A stretch of 64,000 nucleotides of DNA from Porticoccaceae bacterium (GTDB lineage Bacteria; Pseudomonadota; Gammaproteobacteria; Pseudomonadales; Porticoccaceae), in the NCBI GenBank assembly GCA_029252555.1, contig JAQXBF010000025.1, positions 1 to 64,000 of the forward strand, written 5' to 3'. The first letter of the stretch is position 1; every line of letters begins with the position of its first letter. A program made the translations under genes and the position numbers. Positions 39,481 through 48,197 of the stretch are shown here, one piece after another. Below the pieces are notes generated by a model that was not told the origin of the DNA, ran no database searches, and was given only the letters and a program-made list of their open reading frames with translations.

Positions 39481-40653
39481 ATGTCACTAGATTTTGATAG
39501 CGCTCGTCTGCCTAATAAAAATCTCACCCCAGAGCACCATGAATGGCGGGCACAGCTGCGACGGTTTATCGATCGCGAAATTATGCCCTATGCGGAAGAC
39601 TGGGATGAAAATGGCTCGATACCCGATGAACTGTGGACCAAATCAGCAGAGGTTGGCCTGCTGGGCATGGGTTACCCAGAGGAGTTTGGCGGAGTCACCG
39701 AAGGCATAGATATGTGGCACAGTATTATTGTCAATGAAGAGCTGGCCCGCGTTGCCGTGGGCGGTGTAGCTGCAACTCTGTTGGTGCATGGTATTGGCCT
39801 GCCACCCGTGATTAATTTTGGCAGCGAGGAGATTAAACAGAGGGTGGCGCCGCCGGTACTGGCAGGCACCAAACGTATCTCACTGGCCATCACCGAACCC
39901 GGCGGTGGCTCCGATGTAGCCCAGCTGCAAACCACAGCTCGCCTGGATGGCGATCACTATATCGTCAATGGTTCAAAAACCTATATTACTGGTGGTATGA
40001 ATGCTAACTGGTTTACCACTGCTGTGCGCACCGGTGCGGAGGGTTCGGCGGGTGTATCTACCTTGCTGATTCCTTCCGATATAGAGGGCGTATCGCGCAC
40101 AGCATTGGATAAAAAACAGGGCTGGTGGTGCTCAGATACAGCCACTATCTACTTCGATAAAGTGCGCGTGCCTGTGGGTAACCTGCTGGGTCAGGAGAAT
40201 AAGGGTTTTGCGGTTATTATGAATAACTTCAATTCCGAGCGCCTGGCTATGGCTGCAGCTATGGAGGCGCTTTCAAGGGTCTGTCTGGAAGATGCCGTGG
40301 CTTGGGCTCGAGAGCGCAAGACCTTTGGTCAGCGCCTTGCCGACCACCAGGTAATTCGCCATAAAATTGCCGAGATGAAACAGCGTATTAACGCCACTCA
40401 GGCCTATTTGCTGATGACCTGTGAGCAGGTGCAGCAGGGCACTGAGAATGCTGGCGATATAGCGCTGTTAAAGGTGCAGTCCAGTCAAACTATGGAGTTC
40501 TGTGCGCGTGAGGCAATGCAAATTCTTGGTGGTATCGGCTATATGCGTGGCAGCCGCGTTGAGCGAATCTACCGTGAGGTGCGTGTTAATGCGATTGGTG
40601 GTGGCTCTGAAGAAATTATGCGTGATCTGGCCGCTCGCCAGTTTGGGCTCTGA
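39481..40653 (+). CDS. Acyl-CoA dehydrogenase (AtuD/IVD-like active site)
   Basis: An FAD acyl-CoA dehydrogenase of 390 residues with the signature LAITEPGGGSD and ARERKTFGQRLADHQ. At the usual catalytic-glutamate position near the C-terminus (YEGT in medium-chain enzymes) it reads AIGGGSEE. A glutamate at residue 253 (NSERLAMAA) instead aligns with the helix-G base of isovaleryl-CoA dehydrogenase. That points to branched acyl-CoA, which fits citronellyl-CoA or a similar substrate of the atu-like cluster. The specific substrate is inference. Confidence 0.9.
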   Translation: MSLDFDSARLPNKNLTPEHHEWRAQLRRFIDREIMPYAEDWDENGSIPDELWTKSAEVGLLGMGYPEEFGGVTEGIDMWHSIIVNEELARVAVGGVAATLLVHGIGLPPVINFGSEEIKQRVAPPVLAGTKRISLAITEPGGGSDVAQLQTTARLDGDHYIVNGSKTYITGGMNANWFTTAVRTGAEGSAGVSTLLIPSDIEGVSRTALDKKQGWWCSDTATIYFDKVRVPVGNLLGQENKGFAVIMNNFNSERLAMAAAMEALSRVCLEDAVAWARERKTFGQRLADHQVIRHKIAEMKQRINATQAYLLMTCEQVQQGTENAGDIALLKVQSSQTMEFCAREAMQILGGIGYMRGSRVERIYREVRVNAIGGGSEEIMRDLAARQFGL

Positions 40654-40655
40654 CG

Positions 40656-41183
40656 TCAATAGGATGGCTTAGGCTCGGCAATACATTGTTCGAAACGGTT
40701 TTTCTGGGCTTCTAGATTGAGTTTAAAGGCGAGTTTTGAGACTTCAATAGCTTCCACTGAGGGCTTTGATTTCACTCGAGAGTTTTCCATGAGCCAGGAG
40801 CCAACTTCAAAAAAGTGCCACAGGGGCACGCTGCCTGAGATACTGGGTTGAGGAAACGGCGTTTTTGAATCTGTGGCCAGTTTGCGGATATTCTGACGTG
40901 AGCAGCCTACCAGGTCTGCAATATCTGATAACCCCACCATATCTGGCTTTACTTCGAGTAGCTGTGAACCCTCAATGGCCATTGTTACCTGAGCGATTGC
41001 GCTTTCGATGGCCTGTTCAGCTGATTCGGCCAGCCGGTTGAAGTTAAGTGCAATTGATCCTTTAGCGCCAATACCGACCAGTGCATCATCGCAGCCCGCC
41101 TCAAATAACAGGTCAGTGCATTGTCCTATGCTTTTGTCTGACGCTAATATTGAGAAGGTCAGGGTGTAATCATAGGTTTTCAT
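40656..41183 (-). CDS. HTH protein, putative antitoxin/repressor of a two-gene module
   Basis: A 175-residue protein I cannot name. The N-terminal 80 residues (MKTYDYTLTFSIL... CDDALVGIGAKGSIALNF) look like a small alpha/beta domain. A helix-turn-helix of AlpA/MerR-like type follows (LSDIADLVGCSRQNIRKLA, about 84–102). Its ATG overlaps the stop of the 85-residue upstream gene by 4 nt. By arrangement it resembles an antitoxin that represses its own operon through the palindrome at 41471–41508. Function is inferred from context only. Confidence 0.65.
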   Translation of the reverse strand: MKTYDYTLTFSILASDKSIGQCTDLLFEAGCDDALVGIGAKGSIALNFNRLAESAEQAIESAIAQVTMAIEGSQLLEVKPDMVGLSDIADLVGCSRQNIRKLATDSKTPFPQPSISGSVPLWHFFEVGSWLMENSRVKSKPSVEAIEVSKLAFKLNLEAQKNRFEQCIAEPKPSY

Positions 41184-41437
41184 TTTTTCACCTCGTATAA
41201 CTTAGTTATTGGGTAGATGCACCCATCAACTGATCTCTTTAACTGTTTCGCAAAGTTGCCAGGGTTTCGAGGAGTACTCCAAACAGAAATCTGCCAAAAC
41301 ATACCACAACTGCACTCAGGTTTATTCTTGGGGTAACGTATGATCGCCCATGCATGGCCACTTGCAACCTTTATCGTCCAGCCTTTTTCAAGTGCATGCT
41401 GGACTGCCTTATTTACGTCCTTGTTAGGGTGCTTCAT
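41180..41437 (-). CDS. Small HicA-like protein, putative toxin of a two-gene module
   Basis: 85 residues, starting MKHPNKDVNKAVQHALEKGW. The centre KVASGHAWAIIRYP recalls the HicA double-stranded-RNA-binding fold with its active histidine, but with a cysteine pair (CSC) and SVWSTPRNPGNFAKQLKRSV after it. That tail marks a family I have seen only as hypothetical proteins beside an HTH gene. GAGG lies 9 nt before the ATG. The promoter has TTGACA inside a perfect palindrome. A type II toxin role is a hypothesis. Confidence 0.6.
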   Translation of the reverse strand: MKHPNKDVNKAVQHALEKGWTIKVASGHAWAIIRYPKNKPECSCGMFWQISVWSTPRNPGNFAKQLKRSVDGCIYPITKLYEVKK

Positions 41438-41460
41438 TCCTTAAAGCCTCAATGTAAGTA

Positions 41461-41508
41461 ATCCTAGTGAAGTATTTATTGATTGTCAAATGACAATCAA
41501 TAAATACT
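41461..41508 (-). promoter_or_regulatory. Promoter with overlapping perfect palindrome (operator) for the two-gene module
   Basis: The palindrome at 41471–41508 has 18-bp perfect arms (AGTATTTATTGATTGTCA and its complement) around AA. On the minus strand its TTGACA (41484–41489), a 17-nt spacer and TAGGAT (41461–41466) form a promoter that ends 23 nt before the ATG. The operator covers the -35 box, as expected for tight self-repression. Confidence 0.7.
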
Positions 41509-41695
41509 GTTGATTAAACCAGAACTGAGTGAAGTGTAGCGTCTGCTTCGCAATAAAAAGGGTCAAAGCTATCAAAGCGAGCACGCCGATCAAAAACTAT
41601 GCAGTTATCTCTTTTAATACCATGCCCTGCAGGAGCGGTATTCTCGGGGTGCTTTAAATATGGTGAGGGGGTTGTAGGTTGGTGATATTTGAGTG

Positions 41696-41869
41696 GGATG
41701 CTGTTTGGGGATGGCCTTGAGATCGGTCCCATGGCCATAGGTATTTTCAGCGTTCGCACAACTCCCTTTCTCTATGAGAAAAGCTCAGACAAGTGTTCTC
41801 TTTATCTGAAAATACCTATGCCCATAAGCGGGCCCTGATCGATCTCAAGGCCATCTCCAAACAGCATCC
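41696..41869. repeat. 174-bp imperfect inverted repeat, MITE-like
   Basis: The outer 30-nt arms (GGATGCTGTTTGGGGATGGC...) match the reverse complement at the right end with one mismatch. The inner 15-nt arms CATAGGTATTTTCAG are exact. The centre is about 55 nt. No coding frame, integron core site or clear target duplication is visible. It occupies the 400-nt gap between the palindrome and the SCP2 gene. The bases 41509–41695 hold nothing I recognise. Confidence 0.75.
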
Positions 41870-41908
41870 GTCATTAGCGTGACGCAACTAAGAAAAATGA
41901 AAATTACG

Positions 41909-42208
41909 CTATGACAACAAGGGCCCCAGTTTCATGGCAATGCCCATATCACCTTGAACCTTTAGCTTGCCGCTCATAAATGCCATGGTGCCATCGAGCT
42001 TGCCATCAGCCATGTCCATAAAATCAGCTAAGCTGATACCTATGGTGCAGGCTGCTTCTGCATCATCATTGCCAATCACATTGGGCACCTGCGAGGCGTC
42101 TAATACCAGAATGCCATCATCACCAAAATCAAACTTTAAGATTGAACCCAGCCCACAATCTTCCCCAACCTTTTCTTTTAAACCTGCAGTAACCGCTTCC
42201 AAAGACAT
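41909..42208 (-). CDS. SCP2 sterol-carrier-domain protein
   Basis: 99 residues making one SCP2 lipid-binding fold (VLKFDFGDDGILVLD-like strand region, then ACTIGISLADFMDMADGKLDG and MAFMSGKLKVQGDM). Such small proteins bind fatty acyl-CoA or sterol-like lipids in the cytosol. It diverges from the MFS/atu genes with a palindrome between them, which suits a role in handling hydrophobic substrates of the cluster. Confidence 0.85.
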   Translation of the reverse strand: MSLEAVTAGLKEKVGEDCGLGSILKFDFGDDGILVLDASQVPNVIGNDDAEAACTIGISLADFMDMADGKLDGTMAFMSGKLKVQGDMGIAMKLGPLLS

Positions 42209-42259
42209 TGCTATACCCTCTGTAATTATTTAAGTCCCCAAATGGCAGACTTATAGATG

Positions 42260-42282
42260 TTTTGACAGTTATACTGTAAAAA
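42260..42282. promoter_or_regulatory. Palindrome between the SCP2 and MFS genes, candidate operator
   Basis: TTTTGACAGT, TAT, ACTGTAAAAA: near-perfect 10-bp arms with one mismatch, in the 238-nt divergent region. It suits a TetR-like dimer. No TetR gene is next to it. Confidence 0.4.
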
Positions 42283-42446
42283 CAATTATTATCAAGCTCA
42301 ACATAAATATATTATTTCAAGTAGAAGGGGTTAAGCAAAACCCTCTGGCGCAGAAATAATAGCTTTGCTCGTTTTTTACCCCCAACTCTGCAATAGTGGA
42401 TCAATAAAAATCGGCTCACAGCCAATAATAAAAATAAAGGGTCAGT

Positions 42447-43748
42447 ATGGAAAAGCCACTAGGGCAACCGCAAGTATCACCAAAAGCCACAGGCATACTA
42501 CTGTTTTTGCTGCTGCTCAATATACTTAATATGGTCGATCGGACCCTGATCACCAGCTTTGGCACTGCGATTATTACCGATCTTGGCCTCAGCGACTCCC
42601 AGTTTGGTATGCTGACCGGCCCAATCTTTGTGTTCTTTTACTCCATTATGGGTCTGTTTATGGGCGCTCTGGCAGATCGCGTGCATAGACCGCGCCTTAT
42701 AGCAGCGGGCTTGGTGCTGTGGAGTGCTTTGACCGCAGTGTCAGGCCTTGCCAAAAACTTTGCTCAGATCGGCATAGCTCGATTGTTTATTGGTGTGGGT
42801 GAGTCGGCAATGGCGCCCTCTGCTATTTCCATGATCTCAGATCTGATTCCCAAAGCTAGACGAGGCACAGCCACGGGCATCTATTATCTGGGTGTGCCCC
42901 TGGGAGCTGGAGCCAGCTTTATTGTTGCAGGCATACTCGGCCCCATGATTGGCTGGCGTAACTGCTTCTTGCTGCTGGGCGGGTTGGGGCTGGTTTTAGC
43001 GCTGGTACTGCTGTTGATAAAAGATCCAGAGCGAGGTGCAATGGAAGAAAAAGGCGGCGCCGCAGACCAGCAAGAGAGTCTGATCGGTGGCAACTGGCGG
43101 GGCATTGTCTCCGATGTTTTTGCGGTGGTGAAATCAACACCGGCGCTAGCCTGGACCATGATCGGAGCGGTGTTTTTGCATATACCGTTGGGCGCTGGGC
43201 AGTTTGCCATCGTCTGGCTTGAGCGTGAGAGGGGCTTTGGTCTAGGTGAAATCAGCGCTACTTACGGGCTAATCTATATAGTCTTTGGCACGGCTGGCAC
43301 CTTTTTGGGTGGCATACTTAGCGACTGGTATCAGGCCAGATACAAAGGTGGCAGAGTACGATTTTTGGCCCTGTTAATGCTGGCAGTGACGCCATTATTG
43401 ATTTCATTTCGCTTTGTGAATCCTTCATCGGCACTGTTCTATGTGGGCATGGCCGCAGGTATGTTTAGCGTAAGCTCTTTTTATGGCCCGGCATTTTCAA
43501 CGGTGCAGGACCTGACCCCAGTGCGGCTGCGCGGGGTAATGACAGGATTGCTACTGGTGGCCTGTAATCTGCTTGGTCTGGGTATAGGCGCTATGATGAC
43601 TGGTGTTCTCAGCGATGTGTTCCTCGCTAATGGTATTTTCGAGCCCCTTACCAAAGCCTTGTTGAGTGCCGATATCCTGTCTGCTGCTGCACCATTTAGC
43701 TTTATTGTGGCCTCTATCTATCTCGAAAAGATGAAGACCAGAGCCTAA
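42447..43748 (+). CDS. MFS transporter, spinster-like
   Basis: A 433-residue major-facilitator protein with twelve predicted membrane segments. The motif after TM2 is GALADRVHRPRLIAAG, and the TM4 region is GVGESAMAPSAISMISDLIPKARRGTA, characteristic of the spinster/GlpT-like group. It probably imports or exports a hydrophobic carboxylate for the adjacent atu-like genes, 135 nt downstream. The substrate is inferred from context. Confidence 0.85.
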   Translation: MEKPLGQPQVSPKATGILLFLLLLNILNMVDRTLITSFGTAIITDLGLSDSQFGMLTGPIFVFFYSIMGLFMGALADRVHRPRLIAAGLVLWSALTAVSGLAKNFAQIGIARLFIGVGESAMAPSAISMISDLIPKARRGTATGIYYLGVPLGAGASFIVAGILGPMIGWRNCFLLLGGLGLVLALVLLLIKDPERGAMEEKGGAADQQESLIGGNWRGIVSDVFAVVKSTPALAWTMIGAVFLHIPLGAGQFAIVWLERERGFGLGEISATYGLIYIVFGTAGTFLGGILSDWYQARYKGGRVRFLALLMLAVTPLLISFRFVNPSSALFYVGMAAGMFSVSSFYGPAFSTVQDLTPVRLRGVMTGLLLVACNLLGLGIGAMMTGVLSDVFLANGIFEPLTKALLSADILSAAAPFSFIVASIYLEKMKTRA

Positions 43749-43883
43749 ATTGCCAATTTGGCCTGCCGCCCATGAGAGGCTAATTGGCATAGGCTCTTAA
43801 ATTGCTGGCATAGAATCCAAAGAGTATTCCCAGCTAAATCAGTAGTATCTCCGTCCATAATAACTTTTTGGAGAATATAGTCG

Positions 43884-45698
43884 ATGGCAGAAAAAACGAT
43901 TCGTATAGCTGGCGCCAGTGGCTTTTGGGGTGATGCAGCTCGCGCTACGCCGCAGTTGTTAAAAGACGGTAATCTGGACTTTATTGCCTACGACTATCTG
44001 GCCGAGATCACCATGTCGATTATGGCCCGCGCACGGGCTAAAAATCCCGACTATGGCTATGCGCTGGACTTTGTTACTGCCGCCATGAAACCCAATCTAA
44101 AAGAGATCGCCCGTCAGGGGGTCAAAATTGTTTCCAATGCCGGTGGAGTAAACCCTCAGGCCTGTGCCAATGCGCTGCGGGCTGTGATTGCCGAGATGGG
44201 TCTGGAGCTCAAGGTCGCCTGTGTGCTGGGTGACGATATGATCGATCATCGGGATGACTTAGCCGAGCAGGGCTATACCGAGATGTTTACCGGCGCGGCT
44301 TTCCCCGCTGTAGATAAAATTGCCAGTATTAATACCTATCTGGGTGCTTTTCCTGTGGCTATGGCGTTGGATAAGGGTGCAGATATTGTGGTTACGGGCC
44401 GCAGTGTCGATAGCGCCGTTACTCTAGGCGCCTGTATCTATAGTTTTGGTTGGGATCGGCATGATCTCGATCAGCTAGCCATGGGTTCATTGGCTGGCCA
44501 TATTATTGAATGTGGCCCCCAGGCCACTGGCGGTAACTTTACTGATTGGGAAGATGTACACAGCTTGGAAACCATTGGTTATCCGATTGCCGAGTTGCGT
44601 GCCGATGGCAGCTTTGACTGTTCCAAGCCCGAGGGCACAGGCGGCCTGGTCACTCGTGCAACCATTGCCGAGCAGATGGTATATGAAATAGGTGACCCTC
44701 AAGCCTATATGTTGCCGGATGTGGTCTGCGATTTCTCCAATGTTGCGTTGGAGCAGGTGGGGGAAAATCTGGTGCGTGTCACTGGCGCCACTGGTTTGCC
44801 TGCTCCTGATACCTACAAAGTCTGCACCACCTATGCCGATGAATTTCGCGGTGGCACCAATATGACCTTTTATGGGGTGGATGCGGATCGCAAGGCGCAA
44901 AAATTGGCCGATGCGATCTTCGCGGCCTCCCGTCGCACCTTGCAACAGTTTGGCTTGGCAGATTTCAGTGAAACCAGTGTTGAACTGATTGGCGCTGAGA
45001 GTCAGTACGGTAGCAATGCTCAGGTCAGTCACTGTCGAGAGCTGGTTATGAAAATTGCCGCCAAACATCCAGATGCCGCTGGAATTGGCATTATGCTCAA
45101 AGAAGCTGTGGGCCTGGGGCTGGCAACACCGCCGGGGCTCTCTGGTTTTGCTGGTGCAAGGCCAAGCCCATCGCCAGTAGTGCGGTTATTTTCCTTTGCA
45201 CTGGCCAAGGGCACGGCCAAGATTCAGATAGAGCTGGATGGAGCTATTTTTGATTTGCCGGATAGTCCAGGCGTTGCTTTGGACCGCGCTGCGCTTATTC
45301 GACCTGATGTTCCAGCAGCTCCTGCAGATGCCACAGTCTCTGTGCCACTGATAAAGCTGGCTTGGGGCCGCAGTGGTGACAAGGGCGACAAGGCCAATAT
45401 AGGTATTATCGCCCGCCGGCCAAAGTATCTGCCCTATATATATGCCGCGCTGACAGAGCAGGCAGTGGCGGATCGCTTTGGGCACTTTATAAGCGTGGGG
45501 GCCACTGGTAGCAGTGGTGGATATGTCGAGCGCTATTTAATGCCTGGCACTGATGCAATTAACTTTTTGATTCACAATGTCTTGGGTGGCGGCGGCATGG
45601 CCAGTATTCGCAATGATGCTCAGGGTAAAGGCTATGCCCAGCTACTGTTGGATGCAGCGATCCCGGTTAGCGCTGAGATAGCCAGCCAACTAAAATAA
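43884..45698 (+). CDS. atuA: Acyclic terpene utilisation protein AtuA (DUF1446)
   Basis: A 604-residue DUF1446 protein, starting IRIAGASGFWGDAARATPQLL and running through CVLGDDMIDHRDDL and VVTGRSVDSAVTLGA. The C-terminal AtuA-like domain contains LAWGRSGDKGDKANIG. In Pseudomonas AtuA is needed for citronellol/geraniol breakdown, with a still-unclear reaction. It heads a tight run with atuC (24-nt gap). GGAG precedes the ATG. Confidence 0.88.
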   Translation: MAEKTIRIAGASGFWGDAARATPQLLKDGNLDFIAYDYLAEITMSIMARARAKNPDYGYALDFVTAAMKPNLKEIARQGVKIVSNAGGVNPQACANALRAVIAEMGLELKVACVLGDDMIDHRDDLAEQGYTEMFTGAAFPAVDKIASINTYLGAFPVAMALDKGADIVVTGRSVDSAVTLGACIYSFGWDRHDLDQLAMGSLAGHIIECGPQATGGNFTDWEDVHSLETIGYPIAELRADGSFDCSKPEGTGGLVTRATIAEQMVYEIGDPQAYMLPDVVCDFSNVALEQVGENLVRVTGATGLPAPDTYKVCTTYADEFRGGTNMTFYGVDADRKAQKLADAIFAASRRTLQQFGLADFSETSVELIGAESQYGSNAQVSHCRELVMKIAAKHPDAAGIGIMLKEAVGLGLATPPGLSGFAGARPSPSPVVRLFSFALAKGTAKIQIELDGAIFDLPDSPGVALDRAALIRPDVPAAPADATVSVPLIKLAWGRSGDKGDKANIGIIARRPKYLPYIYAALTEQAVADRFGHFISVGATGSSGGYVERYLMPGTDAINFLIHNVLGGGGMASIRNDAQGKGYAQLLLDAAIPVSAEIASQLK

Positions 45699-45722
45699 TA
45701 AGATCAATCTGGAGACACACCC

Positions 45723-47345
45723 ATGGCAGTATTTGCCTCAAAGATTAATACCAGTTCTGAGACCTATTTAAGACAGCGAGCAGAGATGCTTGAGCTAGTG
45801 GATAAGCTTACAGAGCTGAATAGTCGCGGTCGTGCTATCTCGGAAAAGCGCAAACCACGCTTTGATAAGCGTGGCCAGTTGACGCCCAGAGAGCGACTGG
45901 CGCGACTGCTAGATCCCGGTATGCCATTTTTGGAGATTGGTAATCTGGCGGGCTATAAGCTGGATACCAAAGATGAGGCCAAGTCGATACCCGGTGGCAC
46001 GGTGATTGCCGGTATTGGTTTTATCTCTGGGGTGCGCTGCTGTGTGGTGGTGGACGATAGCGGTATTCTGGCGGGCTCATTGACTCTGGCCGGTGGTTAC
46101 CGTATTGCCCGGGCCCAGCAGATTTCGCTTGAGCAAAGGTTGCCCTTTGTACATCTGGTAGAGAGTGCCGGGGGTGACTTAATGAATTACACCGTTGAGA
46201 ACTTTGCTGAAGGCGGTGATTTATTTGGTGCGCTGGCCAAACTGAGTAAGGAGGGTATTCCGGTAATCTCTATTTTGCATGGTTCCTCTACCGCTGGTGG
46301 CGCCTATATGCCGGGCCTAAGTGACTATGTGATTGCGGTTAAAGGCACAGGTCGGGCCTTTTTGGCAGGTCCGCCACTGCTTAAAGCGGCTACGGGAGAG
46401 ATAGCCACAGAAGAAGAGCTGGGTGGCTCGGAGATGCATGCCACCACCTCTGGTCTGGCGGAATATCTGGCAGAAAATGATGGCCATGGCATTCAGATTT
46501 GCCGCGAAGTGGTGGCCCGGTTGCAATGGAATGATAGCTGCCAGCTGCCCAAGGCTCGGGCATTTGCAGAACCTATTTACGATCCAGATGAGCTAGCCGG
46601 GGTAATTCCCGTGGATTACCGCACCCCTTATGATATGCGCGAGCTGGTGGCCCGAGTGGTGGATGGTTCCGATTTTCTCGATTTTAAACCGCGCTTTGGT
46701 GTGTCCACAGTCTGCATACAGGCGAAAATCTTTGGTCAGGCGGTGGGTATTATCGGCAATAATGGCCCCATTGACCCCCAGGGTGCCAACAAGGCTACCC
46801 AGTTTTTACAGCTTTTAGATCAGGCCGATATTCCTGCGCTGTTTTTCCAAAATACCACCGGCTATATCGTCGGCACCAAGTCTGAACAGGCGGGCATGAT
46901 TAAACATGGCTCGAAAATGATTCAGGCGGTGCGCAATATTGAAGTGCCGCGCATTACCTTTATGACTGGAGCCAGCTTTGGTGCCGGTAACTATGGCATG
47001 TGTGGCCGCGGCTATGATCCGGATTTTCTGTATACCTTCCCCAATGCCAAAATGGGTGTAATGGGCGGTGAGCAAGCGGCTAAAACAATGTCTATGGTGG
47101 CTCGGGGCAAGGCCGCAGCCATGGGTGTTGAGCCTGACGAGGAGGCGTTGGCGGCTCAGGAGAAGGGCTTGGCCCATATCTTTGACTCCCAGTCCGATGC
47201 GTTTTATACCTCTGGCCATTTATTGGATGACGGGATGATTGATCCACGCAATATGCGCAAGACCCTGGGTATGCTGCTGGAGACTGTTCGCGAAGCCCGC
47301 GGCAGAACCGTGCGCCCCAATAGCTTTGGCATCGCCCGCTTGTAA
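45723..47345 (+). CDS. atuC: Acyl-CoA carboxylase beta subunit, geranyl-CoA type
   Basis: Carboxyltransferase subunit of 540 residues. The acyl-CoA pocket motif GSSTAGGAYMPGLSDYVIAV, FLAGPPLLKAATGE and the biotin-side TGASFGAGNYGMCGRGYDPDF are present. Methylcrotonyl-CoA carboxylase beta subunits are close relatives; the atuA neighbour and atuE-like partner favour geranyl-CoA (or a related branched enoyl-CoA) over leucine breakdown. A check of the pocket residues against solved structures would decide. Confidence 0.88.
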   Translation: MAVFASKINTSSETYLRQRAEMLELVDKLTELNSRGRAISEKRKPRFDKRGQLTPRERLARLLDPGMPFLEIGNLAGYKLDTKDEAKSIPGGTVIAGIGFISGVRCCVVVDDSGILAGSLTLAGGYRIARAQQISLEQRLPFVHLVESAGGDLMNYTVENFAEGGDLFGALAKLSKEGIPVISILHGSSTAGGAYMPGLSDYVIAVKGTGRAFLAGPPLLKAATGEIATEEELGGSEMHATTSGLAEYLAENDGHGIQICREVVARLQWNDSCQLPKARAFAEPIYDPDELAGVIPVDYRTPYDMRELVARVVDGSDFLDFKPRFGVSTVCIQAKIFGQAVGIIGNNGPIDPQGANKATQFLQLLDQADIPALFFQNTTGYIVGTKSEQAGMIKHGSKMIQAVRNIEVPRITFMTGASFGAGNYGMCGRGYDPDFLYTFPNAKMGVMGGEQAAKTMSMVARGKAAAMGVEPDEEALAAQEKGLAHIFDSQSDAFYTSGHLLDDGMIDPRNMRKTLGMLLETVREARGRTVRPNSFGIARL

Positions 47346-47370
47346 ACCCGCTTAGAGGCTGAGAATAACC

Positions 47371-48186
47371 ATGACTGATCTATCTAAAAATAAATTGCCG
47401 AACATCCATTCGCTAATATTAGACCGAGATGATTCGGTATTAAAAATCTGGTTAAACCGCCCCGAGGCCAAAAATGCACTGTCGGCAGAGATGACCGATG
47501 AGCTAAATCTGGTACTGGACAGCGTGCGCGATGACCGCAGTATCCGCACTATTGTGCTGCGCGGGAAAGGTGGTGTGTTCTGTGCTGGGGGTGATATCAA
47601 AGGGTTTAAGTCGGGCATGCAGGCAACCGATGCCAGCGAGGTGGCCAAGAGCAACCGCACCTTTGGCGATCTGATGATCAAGTTAAATGAGCAGCCCCAG
47701 GTGGTGATTATTTTGGTTGAGGGTGCGGCCATCGGCGGCGGTCTGGGTTTGGCCTGTGTGGCCGATGTGACGTTGGTGACTGCTGATGCAAGGTTCCGTT
47801 TAAGCGAGACCAGCCTGGGTATCCCCCCGGCGCAGATTGCGCCTTTTGTCACTGAGCGAGTTGGGCTCACTCAGGCGCGACGCCTGATGCTTACTGGTGC
47901 GCGCTTTAAAGGAGAGGAGGCCGTGACCTTGGGTATTGCCCATGGAGTGGCCTCAGATGTGACTGACTTGGAAGCCCAGTGCGAGACTATTCTGGGCCAT
48001 ATCAAGGCCTGTGCCCCCGGCGCCAATGCGGTGACCAAGGGTATTTTATTTGAAACATTGCGGCGACCTCGGGCGGAGGCTTTAGATTTTGCCTCCCATG
48101 GTTTTGCCCAATGTATGTTGAGCCCTGAAGGTCTGGAAGGGGTGGCAGCCTTTGTTGAGAAACGCCCAGCCTCTTGGAATAAATAG
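47371..48186 (+). CDS. atuE: Enoyl-CoA hydratase, isohexenylglutaconyl-CoA hydratase type
   Basis: A crotonase-fold protein of 271 residues. The oxyanion-hole segments CAGGDIKGF and AAIGGGLGLA are present. Of the two crotonase glutamates, the first is replaced by glycine (Gly126, where enoyl-CoA hydratase has Glu144), while the second is kept (Glu146 in SETSLGIPPAQIAPFV). The ETxLGIPPAQIAPFV stretch resembles AtuE. It would hydrate the product of the carboxylase. 11 nt separate it from atuF. Confidence 0.85.
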   Translation: MTDLSKNKLPNIHSLILDRDDSVLKIWLNRPEAKNALSAEMTDELNLVLDSVRDDRSIRTIVLRGKGGVFCAGGDIKGFKSGMQATDASEVAKSNRTFGDLMIKLNEQPQVVIILVEGAAIGGGLGLACVADVTLVTADARFRLSETSLGIPPAQIAPFVTERVGLTQARRLMLTGARFKGEEAVTLGIAHGVASDVTDLEAQCETILGHIKACAPGANAVTKGILFETLRRPRAEALDFASHGFAQCMLSPEGLEGVAAFVEKRPASWNK

Positions 48187-48197
48187 TAGGAATATTA

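Noticed and set aside
41514-41759. 81-residue reverse ORF near the two-gene module
   Set aside because: It runs into the left arm of the inverted repeat, has no recognisable domain and no clear RBS.
41696-41869. Integron attC site
   Set aside because: The ends do not match the GTTRRRY/RYYYAAC core sites and no integrase is nearby.
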